A DNA stretch of 64,000 nt from Gordionus sp. m RMFG-2023 (Eukaryota > Nematomorpha > Gordioida > Chordodea > Parachordodidae). Shown in pieces: positions 1 through 12,007 of this stretch. Every line of letters begins with the position of its first letter. Position 1 is the stretch's first letter. The notes beneath the pieces were generated by a model. That model saw only the letters and a program-made list of their open reading frames with translations. It did not search any database and was not told the origin of the DNA. The stretch spans positions 15,527,666 to 15,591,665 of the forward strand of contig NC_088778.1 of assembly GCF_954871325.1 (NCBI RefSeq), read 5' to 3'. Made by a program: the position numbers and the translations under genes.

Positions 1-489
1 AAAATATATTTAAAAAATATTTATTCTTAAAATGCTAATTTGTCTATACCTTATAAACATGAGGATATCCATTATAATTCAAATAAAAATATGCCTTTAT
101 CATTAGGTCTTAAGTAGTGTTGTAAACGAACGCGTTCAAGTTCGTTTTTTTGAAAGAAATGATGAACGGCGTTCCTTTTATTTTTGACAAACTTTGAACG
201 TGAACGCGTTTCTTTTTTTGACGAACGCGTTCGAATTTAACCTTCTTTCAATTTTAAAAACACTTTTTATTTATATTTATTTGAAAAATTTAATATTAAC
301 TCAAATTTTTAAAGAAAAAAGTCCTATATTTTTTAATCAGCTGTTTTTCCTTTTTCATATTTCAATTTTTTTTAACTGATAAGAGCTAAATTCTTTTAAT
401 AAATTTTCCTTTACTATAACTTTTTCTAAATCTTTAATCTAAACCAAATAAAATTCCTTCTAACGTCATCAGGATCTTTAGAATTTTTC

Positions 490-2228
490 TTGGATTCAAG
501 TTAGTATAACCAAATGGAGAACAAATTAACAGGCAAGTTATAAATTGCGTTCCTTAATATAAATGGAATGAAAAACAAACTAGCGGATCTCTTAAGGTTA
601 GATGTGGTGAAAGTAGACATCATAGGTATTCAAGAAACCCACTGTCCTGGAAAAACTGCAAACTTTAATGATTATAAAATATTTTGCTCGGGTACCACTT
701 CCAAAAGCTGGTCTGGGATAGAATTCATAATAAATAAACGAATATATAAATTCACCATCAAATTCGTACCCATATCTAAACGATGTAGTCTTCTCTATTT
801 AAACACAAATTTTAGGCTCACAATAATAGCAAATTTTTATGCCCCACCAAATAGAAATGAAAGATTAGGCTTCATCGACATAATGATAAATACGATTCAC
901 ACCCTACCGTGCAGATATAATATAATAATTATAGGCTATCTAAACCTGAAAATTGGTAAAGAGGCTGTTTGTTAGCAGTAATGTCACCGGGTATGCTACC
1001 ATATAACAACCGAATAGCAAGGATAGCAAGAAACTTAAAGTCTAAAATACTTTTTTTTCCACCGAGAAATAAACACATGCACCGTCGTGAGGGCTGGCAG
1101 AAATCCAAAATTGATTTCTTCATCTCTAATATTCACCAGTGGTTTGACGGCGTTAAGGCATCAACTAATATAAACCTGTCGGATCATAGAATGCTTTAGC
1201 TATTATTACCGTAAAAAAATATATGGGGCTATTATAAAAGAATTAGACAAAACTTGATTGGATCTAGTACAATTCATTTGAAAACAAACTTTACACCTAA
1301 ACTTAGTAAATTACAAACGCCGGAAGATATATAATTCTTGATCAAGCATTAAATAGGAAAAGAGCCAACTTTCTAAACATAACTATGCACTAAAACTTAG
1401 AAGAATGCTGGAAATTATTTAAAATGATCTTGCAGAATCATATGATGTTGCCAAATGTAAGTCATTTTTTCAAGGAAAGAATGGACTCTAGTGAGACATT
1501 AGAAAAAATAAATCAACTAAGAATGAAGAATGGCTCAGAGTTATGGAAAATCATACAGAGATTACTATGGAGTGATAAAAGGATTTACATAGCAAAAAAG
1601 CCTATGATATTGATAAAGATATGAAAGAAAATAGAATTTATGACGCCTATAAAAAATTAAAATAATTCTGTAAACCTTGCAGTTAGAAAACCCAACTCTA
1701 TAATTTTAGGAAACGGAAAAATAATCATTGACCAGGACGAACAAATGACATTACGGCTTGATTATTATAAGATGGTCTTCGACTCACGGAAGGTAACTCT
1801 ACCAACAAACAATATAAACCTTGTCCCACCCCCGTCTGGTTTCTCCATAAATAAAATATCAAATGTAATAAAAAAACTACGGAAAAACAAAGCTGGGGCT
1901 CGATAATCACCGCACCTATGACAATATCTTCCTTCCTACTAGACTCTTCAATAAAATATGGGAGAACGGAAAGAAATACTACAATGGAATGGAACAAATC
2001 CTTCCTATGTAATTTCCCAAAAATCAAAGCCCACAAAAATTTACTTATTGAGCTGTAGCCCTCAAATCCTATCTCAAAAATTTTTAAGGTCCTCTTAATA
2101 AATAAAATCATATCATCTACACTTCATCTTTTCCCCAAATAGATATGCGCATATAGACCAAACAAACTTACTAGAGCCAATATTAGCCCTAAAAATAATT
2201 ATGCAGAAATGTTGCAAATATAAACACA
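490..2228 (+). pseudogene. LINE (non-LTR retrotransposon) fragment, endonuclease part and RT start
   Basis: The best preserved part (568-975) is an APE-type endonuclease, the nuclease LINEs use to nick their target. It shows DIIGIQETH near the start, ANFYAPPN in the middle, and NIIIIGYLNLKIG where a catalytic GDFN is expected, so that Asp appears lost. A second frame (969-1199) carries the end of the domain with KIDFFIS and SDHRML (the SDH motif). Near 1860-1905 IKKLRKNKAGA resembles the start of a reverse transcriptase domain. Frames change at about 970 and several stops lie beyond 1200, so it is dead. It sits inside hAT-1, whose transposase end resumes near 2230. The 5' end and a poly-A tail were not located. 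Confidence 0.7.
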
Positions 2229-2302
2229 TGATTTAGAGCTTTTAATAATGATAATCATGAAGCTCTAAGCGAAACGCTGTAAAAGTGTGTCCTATAGAGC
2301 TC

Positions 2303-2407
2303 GTTTTTAGTATAGCTAATGCCGTATTAACCAAGCGTTCCTGTCTATCAGATGAAAATTTTGAAAAACAATTGTTATTAAAAATTAATAAGAATTTTTT
2401 TAAATAA
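2303..2407 (+). pseudogene. hAT transposase C-terminal dimerisation remnant (hAT-1)
   Basis: An open stretch of 34 codons ending in TAA reads VFSIANAVLTKRSCL, then a Leu-rich tail ending in LLLKINKNFF. It matches the end of hAT transposases, where a conserved SERxFS...R..L....E.L..L..N pattern forms the dimerisation domain. It is in the right orientation and about 250 bp before the right end of hAT-1. The upstream catalytic part is gone or unrecognisable. A very similar block occurs in hAT-2 at 10640-10778. Confidence 0.6.
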
Positions 2408-2653
2408 AATTATCTTTTTATTCACTATATTATATTGCATTTGTAATTATATTATCAAAATAATACCATATTATTTTTTAACATGTCTAATATATTATTA
2501 AATAATATGACATTTATTTTTATTAAATTAAATTTTTAAAAAAAATTTACAAATTTTGAACGAAAGTGAACGCATACATGAACGTGAACGAGTTCCTTTT
2601 TTTGAAATTGAACGTGAACGCGTTCGATTTTTTTAAAAATGTTTAGAGCACGT

Positions 2654-3699
2654 ATTAAGTAAATTTTATAAAAATTTTAAAATAATTCAGGGTGTTCTTT
2701 TTCCGTGATTTGTTTTTACCCCACAATATTAGGTAGCATAAAAATATGAAGAGTTTAAAAATAATAAAATTGATATTATATGAAATTTAAACCCTCTTTT
2801 CGCTTATCATAAAGCTATATAATCATATATTGTTATGTGTTAACAGTTAGTTCATTGAACTTTAATATTTATTATTATTTTTGTTATTAGTAGAATTTGA
2901 AAGAAATAAAGATTGATTTTAGTTGCTTTTTATATAAAAACACACAACACAACAACAACAAAACAACACACGAAATAAAATATGTATATTTTTTCTTACT
3001 TTATAATATCTAATATCAACAGCACAAATATTTTCAGAAGGGATACGATTTAATTTGATTTTTTATTTTAAAACAATTTTAAAATGATAAAAATGATATT
3101 ATTAATAATAATTTTATTTCCCAATTTGAAAAAAAAAACAATTTTAAACAAAATAAGTTAATAATTTTAAAAATATAATTTAATAATATATTAATAATAA
3201 TTCTATTTCCTAATTTGAAAAAAAATATTTTAATAATAAAATTTAAGAATATAATTTAATAAATATTTTACTTTTTTTTAGGCTTTTTATATCTTGCACA
3301 TTTTGAAAAATAAATATAAATTTATTAATAATCTTCTTCCAAAAAAATATATTTCATGATAATGATGACTTGATAAATTAACAAAAAAATGATAATGAAT
3401 ACGCAAAATTAACTTCTCCCCCCAAAATAGATAAAAACCAAACTCACACTTTAACCTATCTCCCGGCCTAATTATTGTCCATTCACTGGTTTTCAACAAT
3501 TCGAAAGGTAGTTATCCTTGAGTATCCTCTCTTTGTTCGCTGGTAAATGCTGATCCATTTTTCATATTATAATCTATCGCACATATATTGAGTCAAGCCA
3601 TATCCATATCTGATCCTTGATTTAGTTATTTCATTAGATTTTCATAGGATATATTGAGAACTATACTAAGATAAATATTTTTCCATCATCTTTACCTTC
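2654..3699. other. A+T-rich stretch without a recognised gene
   Basis: Mostly homopolymeric A/T sequence. A CAACA-rich simple run lies near 2940-2975. An imperfect direct duplication (aataataattttatttccc / aataataattctatttcct, followed by aatttgaaaaaaa) lies at about 3100-3145 and 3185-3230. The minus-strand ORF at 3287-3499 has no recognisable domain and I do not call it a gene. Confidence 0.5.
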
Positions 3700-5648
3700 C
3701 ACGTCTTGGTTGATATATCCACTGCTATTATAAACGCTAATAAAAATTTCCCTTTGCCTTTTATTCCCATCTGTCCCTTTCGAGTAGCTGAGGCAAACTA
3801 CACCTTATATATTTTTCATCATCATCATTTTTTATATTTCACAGTGCTAACTTGATCTCAATCATCCTGGCTCTAATCCTTTCTTCATTTAATCTCGATG
3901 CCTAATTCCCTCCCTTCCATCGTTGAATTTTACTCAACATAGTTTTTTACCATTACCTCTATTATTACTTCTGAATCCCATTTTCTCGTACTTCCATATA
4001 TTCTTTCCCACACCGTCTGTTCAACTTAGAATTCCGAACTATCGTTTATCTCATTCATCTCTTCAACGGGTTCCTGCTTTAGACAGTCCAGTAAAATCCA
4101 GGTCATATTTTAATTTTCTTTAACAATATTTGACAAGTCACCATCCTCTACGCCTGACCATTTGAGCTTGGATGTTATGGCAATGCTAAAATATGTTATA
4201 CCCTGGTTTCCACACAAAACGTCTTAAACTGCTCACTGATAAAAGACTATCATTCGAGATCGAACTTGGCCCATAGATTTTCCAACGTTTTCACTACCAC
4301 TTGAATCGTTAACCCCCTTACCTCTTTGTAATCTACGCATTTTGAGTAAGCGTCCACAACGAGTATATATATATCGTATTTTCAAAGTAGAAAATGTCGA
4401 TGTCACGGTTGCGTAGCCCTGGCCAAACACTTTTCTTGTCTTTATGGGGCATTTTGGCCCACATATTGCCCATCAAACATATTCTGCTGATATTCTCAAT
4501 ATCTCTATTCATTCCTGGCCACCACACATATTCTCGACCCCATTGTTTCATCTTCTCCACTCCTTAATGACCAGCATGAATCATTGCCAACACCGCATCC
4601 TTTAATTTGATAGGAATTATACGTCTATTCCCTTGAACCATAAATTCATCCACTATAGCCAATTCTTTACTATATATTATAAAATTTGTCTCCGTCTAGC
4701 CATGTCTTCCGCCCTTTATGCATGACTTAATAATCGATCTTTTAATGTGGCCTTTTTGAATTGCTTCCACGTTACCGGTCCTCCTTTAGATATTCCTACC
4801 ATCGTCCTAATCAATCCTCGCTCATCCTCTTTATCTAGATCCTTTGACTCACTCTAGAAAGATTATCTGGTAAATAATTTTCCCTTTCTCACCGATATTC
4901 CAATTGTAAATCAACCCACCAGTAACAACCATCTTTGCAAATTTAGACTACAACATTAACTCTTTATTAATTAAAAAGATGAAATAGCGGTTTATGATCC
5001 GTATATACTATAAATCTACGTCCTATTAATTGCTATAAGCATTTTGTCAATCCAAAAATAAAGGCCAACGCTTCTTGCTCGATAACTGAATATCCTGTTT
5101 CCGCAATCTAGAGAAAAATAAAACAGGTCTTTCCAGCTCGTCTATGAAATGTAATAACGTTCCTCCTACACCTTCCTTTATTGGATGCAAATACGGCTAA
5201 CAACATTTACAAATCATTATTAAAACACACTGGAACTGGTTCTCTTCCGATTCTGGATACCGCTCAAAAGCCTCCTTGTTCATTTTTCTATTCAAACTTT
5301 CCTTCTTTCTTTAACAATTTATATAACGACGCTGCTATTTGTGCATCGATAATAATAATTTACTATCCCAAAAAACGCCTGCACCTCCACTTTATTATTT
5401 GCTCTCAGCATACTCGCAATTCCCGTCATGTTTTTGTCCAATGGCCTCACCACCTTTCAAGTTATTTTATGCCCCAAATATACGAATACCTACACTCCTG
5501 AGTCCTGACACCCTTTTTCAGCACTTGCTCTTAACCCTTTTTTAAATGCTTCTAAATACCTCTTCCAACCTTTTTTCATAATGTTCAGATGTTTTTCCAG
5601 TCACCAATACATCATCCTTAAACCCCTTCTGCCATAGTTCGTTGAAAA

Positions 5649-6854
5649 CGCAAGGTGAAATTCCCACCCCCCTTCAAAAATTTATCACTTTTTGTGAATA
5701 TCATTTTAAGCTAATAAAAAATATTTCCCTGGGCAAGGTGAAATTCCCACCCCCCTTCAAAAATTTATCACTTTTTGTGAATATCATTTTAAGCTAATAA
5801 AAAATATTTCCCTTAGTCCTTCCCCCACTTCCTGACCCCCAAAAATGTATGCATATATCGTAAACAATAATTTGAAAGAAAGAATGTAAAAGTTGATATT
5901 TATTTATAAAACTATTCATCATAATTTATACATTTTTTGGGAAAAAGCATTTTTATATAAAAAAAAGTGAACCAAAAATGTTTTTTAAGAAATGGAATAT
6001 AAGCCAAAGATAAGTCTTAAGACAAAAGTGAAATGTATTATAATTATAATAATAGATCCATAAAATTACTAAATAATATAATATATCAAATATATTTTTT
6101 AAGTGAGTAATTTTAATTTATTTATTTTAATAAAAGTAAATATAATAATACAAACAGTGGAATATTATATGTCGTAGATTTACAATATAACTAATCTTAT
6201 CAATTATTATATGACAATCAAATAATTTTTACCAATATAGCGAATTATACAGAAAACTATATAATAATGATAAGGACATCAGAAAATATCTTTTAAAGAC
6301 ATTGTGGAATAAATAATATGAAGATTATTTTTTTATATCATTTTAATTAGAAAATAGATGGCGTTAAATAATTGAATACAAATTGTTGCTATATTTATTA
6401 TTAAGAGCATTTATTAATAATGTTTGTTAAAATATTAACTGTAATATATTCTCTAACTGTCAAATATATCTGTAAACTAGAATTTTACCTAGTATTTTGT
6501 AACCAATTCTATATAATAGAGGAATATCAACTATATGTCTATTTACTTTTTATAAATAAATTTCTTATACTTGTTTGGAATAAATTATTACCATGCTTTT
6601 ATATTAATGTATATAAAAGTAATTTATTATATTTTATATAAACTAATAAAAATGTATTTCATATTTGACCAGGCTTATTTTTTTTATTAAAAATAATCTC
6701 CTCTCTTGTAAAAATATTTTATGACTATATATATACCAAGGTAACCCGGCCGAAGGCCCGCCCAAAATGGGGTCTGGGGGCGAAGCCCCCAGTAATTATA
6801 ATTTTTTAATTCCCCCCCCCCCTCTCCCTAAGGAAAATCCTGGCTACGCCTATG
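5649..6854. mobile_element. Non-autonomous DNA element inside the Ty3 fossil, 8-bp target duplication
   Basis: The flanks repeat gttgaaaa exactly (5641-5648 and 6855-6862), and fossil reverse transcriptase sequence lies on both sides. The right end, reverse-complemented, begins CATAGGCGTAGCCAGG; the left end begins CGCAAGGTGAAATTCCC. The inverted similarity of the ends is weak. Interior features are an 83-bp direct duplication at the left (5650-5815), a run of 13 C at about 6813, and a short GC-rich patch at 6740-6790. The plus-strand ORF at 6420-6641 shows no domain. A related end occurs at 22940-23038. The 8-bp duplication fits the hAT superfamily. Confidence 0.7.
5650..5815. repeat. 83-bp tandem duplication at the left end of the 5649-6854 element
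   Basis: Two nearly identical copies (5650-5732 and 5733-5815), each starting gcaaggtgaaattcccac and including ttaagctaataaaaaatatt. The second half matches the related element end near 22950, so the duplicated unit is the element's own terminal sequence. Confidence 0.85.
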
Positions 6855-8024
6855 GTTGAAAAATTGATGCCGAAACGCGAAGTCAAGGAAACCTACAGAA
6901 TGCGTATAATATCTTTGGCGTAGTGATAGTGAATAGCTTTTGCCCTATTGCTTCACGTAATTGTAAATAGGCATTTGAAAAATCTACTTTTGAAAAATAT
7001 ATACTACCTTTTAAATTAGCCAATATCTCCTCAATTCGTGGGAAAGAATACTTGACACCACCACCCAGGTTTAGCATGACTCGGAAATCGGCGAATAAAC
7101 AGAGCTTGCCGTTAGCCTTTTTCACCGGCACCAGAAGTGTCGCCCATTCACTATAATCTACGGGACCTACAATGCCCTTGTACCAATCGATCACATCCCA
7201 TTTCCACTTCTCTTCTCCATTCAAACGGTACTCGTCGTACCGCACAAATTTAGGCATGCCGCCCTTTTTTTAATCTAATATCCACTTCATAATCTTTGAG
7301 ACATACCAACTCTTCACCAAAAATCTTCTGATAATTATCCACAAATTTTTGCACTCCTTCTACTTTGATCATTACCATTTCTATATTTCTATTTTGCAAA
7401 TCCGGTTTTTTAGACAGATCTTCCACTACCCCTGCACCCATCTCGACTCATCTACGGAAAGGGAACTATCTTTTATCAAATTGTCTCCCATCACTTAACC
7501 TTCCCTGATACATCTCGAAATCCCCCCTCTTCTTCCGCACTCTTTTCTTCCTTTCCTCCAAAATCACAACCTTTTAAAACCCCAATTCTTCCCATTCGAT
7601 TACCCCTGATTTCTCCCCTAAAATTATTCCCCTCTATTTCTCTCCTAATTATTTGCCCTATTTTTCTCCTAAAATGTCCCTATTTCTCCCCTAGAATTAT
7701 TTTCCCCTATTACCCCCCTAGAATTATTAGCCCCTATTTCTCCTAGAATTATTCTCCCCTATTACTCTCCTATATAATAAACTTCGCTTATTTCTTTATC
7801 TCCTAAGAATACTCTCCTCTCACCCCTCTCACTCGCAGCTTCTCCACTCAGCTCTGCGATACTCCCTCGTTCTCTTCCCTCCCTATTCCTACTACGCTAC
7901 CTCAATTTCTGGTAATGTTTCTACGCATTCCTGCTATGTATTCATACAAATCTCGTCTAGTTATGGGTACAAACATGCCCCTACATGCAAACACTCCCCC
8001 AAAATTACCATGGACCTGTTAGGG

Positions 8025-8599
8025 CAGCGTCTACATGACAGGATTTTTACTGGATGCTAAGCCCCTTCAAAAACCTGTTACCCCCCTAAAAATTCCCGCC
8101 GCCTTCGGCGGCGGTGTTTTTCTATTATTTTCACCTTATTAATTTATCGATACACTTTTCAGAGAATTAATAAAGGACAACTTAAATTAATCTATCTCTA
8201 CTACCAATTATCGATATTTTGTGAATATAAAGAATTTATTTTTTAGATAATAAATTCAATTAAAACCTCCATTATTTACAATGAATTAATTATTATGGCA
8301 TTATGAGCTTGCTAAAATATCTAAACCTTTTAAATTACATTACAAAGGATAGCGGAAAGTTTTATTTGGAAAACAATGTGTATGATTGTTTGCAATATAT
8401 AGATTTGGTCGATGAATTGTATTATAATAATTCTATAATAAAAGTATTAATTTTTACAGCAATAAATTTTGTCCTATTTGATCTCAAAATTTAATAGATA
8501 ACCCCCCAAAAAACTTATCATACCCCCATTAAAGCAGCCTACCCCCTCAAAAAAATAGGATGCAAACTGTTCCTACCCCTCCCGCTCATGTAGACGCTG
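8025..8599. mobile_element. MITE of hAT type with perfect 14-bp TIR and 8-bp target duplication
   Basis: The element starts CAGCGTCTACATGA and ends TCATGTAGACGCTG, a perfect 14-bp inverted repeat. The 8-bp flanks are identical: tgttaggg at 8017-8024 and 8600-8607. Length is 575 bp. Subterminal C-rich blocks (CCCC near 8080 and 8500) mirror each other. A small GC hairpin (gccgccttcggcggcggt) lies at about 8098-8115. The plus-strand ORF at 8303-8494 is A+T-rich and unrecognised, and is not called a gene. The element lies inside the Ty3 fossil. Confidence 0.88.
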
Positions 8600-8846
8600 T
8601 GTTAGGGTGTTCCAGTCTCACCCCATTACCGCTTCAACTCTCCGAATAATAATTCACAAATCTAATATCTTCACTCTTTCTCCCACTATTGCCTCTATTT
8701 CAACTCTCCCCATTATAAACTTGTGATCTATCGAATTGCCATATTCTCAATCCCTCATTTTCTATCATCTCATCGGGCCAAAGATTCTGATATTTATCAT
8801 ATCCAATTACCGAAATAGTCGCTCCCATGTCAAATAACATTGGTAC

Positions 8847-11052
8847 TAGAGGTTGGCGCGGGCCGTGAAATTATGCCTGACCTATAGTGTCACGGTGGGT
8901 CACGGCGTAAGTGTGAAATTAATTTAAATTATTAGGCGTTATTGAGCGTGACGGGCCTTCCTAAAATGTTTACCGGACGTGATCGGGCGTGAACATAAAT
9001 TTCCCGTGAATCACGGAAATTTTAATTTTTAAAATAGTTTTTTTTTATAAATTATAAATTTGCAATTTTATAATTATAATATATATTTTCTAATTTAATT
9101 TAGTTCTTTTTAAAAAAAGATTAATTTTTGAAAATAAAAAATCTTCCGCATTTTATAAACAACATCCAGTATCATACCGTTAGTTTTATTTACTTTTTAT
9201 GTTTAGGTGTTTTATCGCTAGACTTTTTGTTAAATTTTGCTTAAACATTTTACAAAAAAAGTAAGTTATATTTTATTTGTATAGGTCTTCTATCTTTAAA
9301 AACAACAGAAAGTGAAGGATTTTACAAGCTAGGTCAAGAGTTAATAAATGTTGGTGTTACATATGGATAACAAAATATAAAAGATATACTTGTGAGCCGG
9401 AAAACTTTCAAAAATACTATAGCTCCAAAAATGTACGATGAAATTAAGATTAAGAGCATGATCAATAATAATTACTTGTCCATAACCACTGATTTTTGGA
9501 CGGATGATCATAAAAATCGAAGTTTTTAACCATTACAGGACATATTATCATTAAGGATTTTGAATTAAAAACATTTGTTTTGACCACAAGGGAAATCAAG
9601 AAAGACGTCAATATTAAAAGTGAAGTCAATTCAATTTTAGAAGAATATACAGAAGTATAAAATTATTTAAATAAATGTATAGTTGTGTGACTGATAACGG
9701 AGCAAATATTATATATGCATTCAAAGGTGACGAACGCTAGCATGTATTATATGCCATATACTAAAAAATATTATGCATTATATTTTTGACAATTGTTTAA
9801 CTGAAATAGCCTTAAATATAAATAATGTAAAGAAAAATAGTGCAATATTTCAAAGAATCTACAGCTAATAGCAAGCTAAACCACACCCTTGAACAAGTTT
9901 TAATAACGAGATGGAACTCTGTATATATCATGATACAGAGTTTCTTAAAATGACATTCTGAAATACAGGTGTACTTGTTTAGCAATCAAGAATTAAATAG
10001 ATTAGTCATAATTGATATCAATATCATACTCGAGTTAGATAAATTTTTATCAATATTTAAAGAATGCTCGGATAATCTGAGCGCAGTAGATGAAGTTTAT
10101 CTATGGAAACAAAAATTAGTAAAATTTTGTTAACCTTCTGAAAGTGAACAATAATATAATAATCAAAAAATTAAAAAACAGAACAAGATTTTTTTTAAAA
10201 GAAAGATTTATTATGCAGCCACTATATAAGGTAGGCTTGATTCTAGATCCGAATTTCAAAAGTCTTAAGCTTTTAATAGAAGAAGAAAAGGATGATATAT
10301 ATAACCAACCTAAAACTAAATAATATAATGTTATGCATAAGTCAATGCCAACTATCATTTATAATTTTCCTATTTATCCTAAACTCATAAAAAACCGTAT
10401 ATTCTAAATGGTATATGACTATCATATAACTTTCCTAATTCATCCTCATAAAAAGCCGAATATTCTAAACAAAAATTTAGAGAATTTCTAGATGATTCTG
10501 ATAAAGCATCAACATCTACCAATGAAAGCTGTGAGGATGAACTTAAAAGATTCATAGCTCATAAGACAAATAACAAGACAATATTAAGTTTTGGAAGCAG
10601 GAATATTCATTTCCTTTTTTGAGAAAATTACCGAGCAATATTTTGTCAGCCCCGGCAAGTTCGGCTCCTAGTGAAAGGTTATTTTCTGTAGCCAATCTCT
10701 TATTAAAGGAAAGGCGTACACAATTGAAAAAAAAAATCGATATTCATCTTTTTCTAAATAAAAATTTTGATTTATAGATTATATTTATTTTTTGTTATTA
10801 ACATGGATTATGAAATTAATGAAATAAATAGAATAAATTCAAAAAAGTGTAAAACAATAGCAATAGTTTTGAAAAATTTAAAAACACAGTGAATTTTCGG
10901 GCGTGACGGGCGTGAATCAAAATATTGCCTTTCTTGAGCGGGCAGGTCGGGTCAAAAAATTTTTAATGGTTAGCGTGATGGGCGTGAATTTTTTTATTGC
11001 CATCGTGGGAGGGCGGAACGTGAATAAAAAATTAAGCCCGCGCCCACCTCAA
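8847..11052 (+). mobile_element. hAT DNA transposon (hAT-2), 2.2 kb, with exact target duplication
   Basis: The ends are TAGAGGTTGGCGCGGGC and, reverse-complemented, TTGAGGTGGGCGCGGGC (15 of 17 match). Both flanks are attggtac (8839-8846 and 11053-11060), an exact 8-bp duplication. Both subterminal regions are studded with GGGCGTGA/GTGACGGG motifs, likely transposase-binding repeats. A decayed transposase runs left to right inside. The insertion splits the protease region of the Ty3 fossil, and the intact duplication means it arrived later. Confidence 0.93.
9290..10778 (+). pseudogene. hAT transposase, decayed (hAT-2)
   Basis: This enzyme would cut and rejoin hAT ends. The sequence shows, in order: SEGFYKLGQELINVGV near 9310-9365; TDFWTDDHKN near 9488-9520, the block around the first catalytic Asp of hAT enzymes; KDFELKTFVLTTREIKKDV near 9555-9610, after a frame change; and the C-terminal dimerisation domain APSERLFSVANLLLKERR with a tail ending NKNFDL at the 10778 stop. 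Frames are broken by several stops and shifts (for example around 9365, 9530 and 9660). The minus-strand ORF at 10116-10358 is its shadow. Confidence 0.85.
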
Positions 11053-12007
11053 ATTGGTACCATACTTACATCATAATTTATCATTATTATCGGACAAGGG
11101 TCATGTAGTATTCCTTCTTGCATCATATTTACACATCCCATTAATTTTATTTTTTCATGAGAACAACTTTGCCTGCCTCCTATAATCTCCTCGCCTTGAC
11201 CCGTGTATTTTTATTGCCATCATATAATCACAAATTTCCACAATCACTCACCATATGTCCCCTTTTTCGGCATCAGCACTCCACATTTTGCTCCTCGGTT
11301 TCTTTTACATTAGGTGCAATGATATTTTAACTTCTCTCACCCTCAATAGGTCGCACATTTGTGGTATTTTGACCCAGTCCTCTCTATGGAAAACCCCCTC
11401 ATATATTATAATTGTCAGTATTACATTCCTCTTTATTGTGACCAAATCTTCCGCAACCCGTACAATGCAATTTTCCTTGTTTACCCGGACAATACGAGGC
11501 TATATGTCCAAATTTTCCACATTTAAAACATTTAATTTCCCGACAATCCCGGACCATATGTCTTTGTCTTCCGCAATTATAAGAATTTTAATTCATATTC
11601 CCTCTTCTACGAGAATCAATACCCCGTCTCTTTCCATTCTTCCTCCCTGTGAATTCTCTCTTGATCCCCTATGCATTCCCAATATTTGATTATTGTAGGA
11701 CTTTCGACTCTCTGGTCTATGGACTGATTCATTTAAGCTTTTCACACCCGTGTTATAAAAAATTTATGATTAACTTCAAAAAAAATATTTTGTTATCAAC
11801 AGATAAGATAATATCAATAGAGTAAATAGTCCAATGATACATATATACATCCATCACTTTAAAAAAAACTTATTTCCGATAAGATTTGGTTAAATTTACG
11901 TCTTTAAAACTTTATAATTCACGTTTACGATGATCTCTTTAACTATTTCTCAGGGGGGATTGCATACAATCCTTATGCATTTATAGTAAATAAGGTAAAT
12001 TAATTTA

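Larger units (their letters stand above)
117..2653 (+). mobile_element. hAT DNA transposon remnant (hAT-1), carrying a LINE insertion
   Basis: The left end reads GTGTTGTAAAC and the right end, reverse-complemented, contains GTGCTCTAAAC. Both ends carry subterminal GAACGCGTTC palindromes (about 125-240 and 2560-2625). The flanks resemble an 8-bp target duplication (cttaagta at 109-116, attaagta at 2654-2661; 7 of 8 match), as hAT elements make. A hAT dimerisation-domain remnant lies at 2303-2407. A LINE piece fills about 490-2228, so most of the original transposase is missing or displaced. The exact terminal bases are uncertain by one or two positions. Confidence 0.62.
3700..11757 (-). mobile_element. 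Ty3/gypsy LTR-retrotransposon fossil, K02A2.6-like, interrupted by three DNA elements
   Basis: Read on the minus strand, the parts occur in the usual order: a Gag end with several CCHC zinc knuckles (about 11230-11640), a retropepsin-like protease around the 8846/11053 junction, reverse transcriptase (about 6880-7440 and 5560-5640), RNase H (about 4950-5110), and integrase with its zinc-binding region, core and tail (about 3870-4600). It is heavily broken, with well over ten breaks. No LTRs were recognised, so the outer limits are approximate. Three inverted-repeat DNA elements have landed in it: 5649-6854, 8025-8599 and 8847-11052. Layered insertions and the number of breaks argue for an old copy. 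The style resembles metazoan gypsy elements. Confidence 0.8.

Noticed and set aside
11255-11689. 144-codon plus-strand ORF
   Set aside because: Antisense to the zinc-knuckle region of the Ty3 fossil; no domain of its own.
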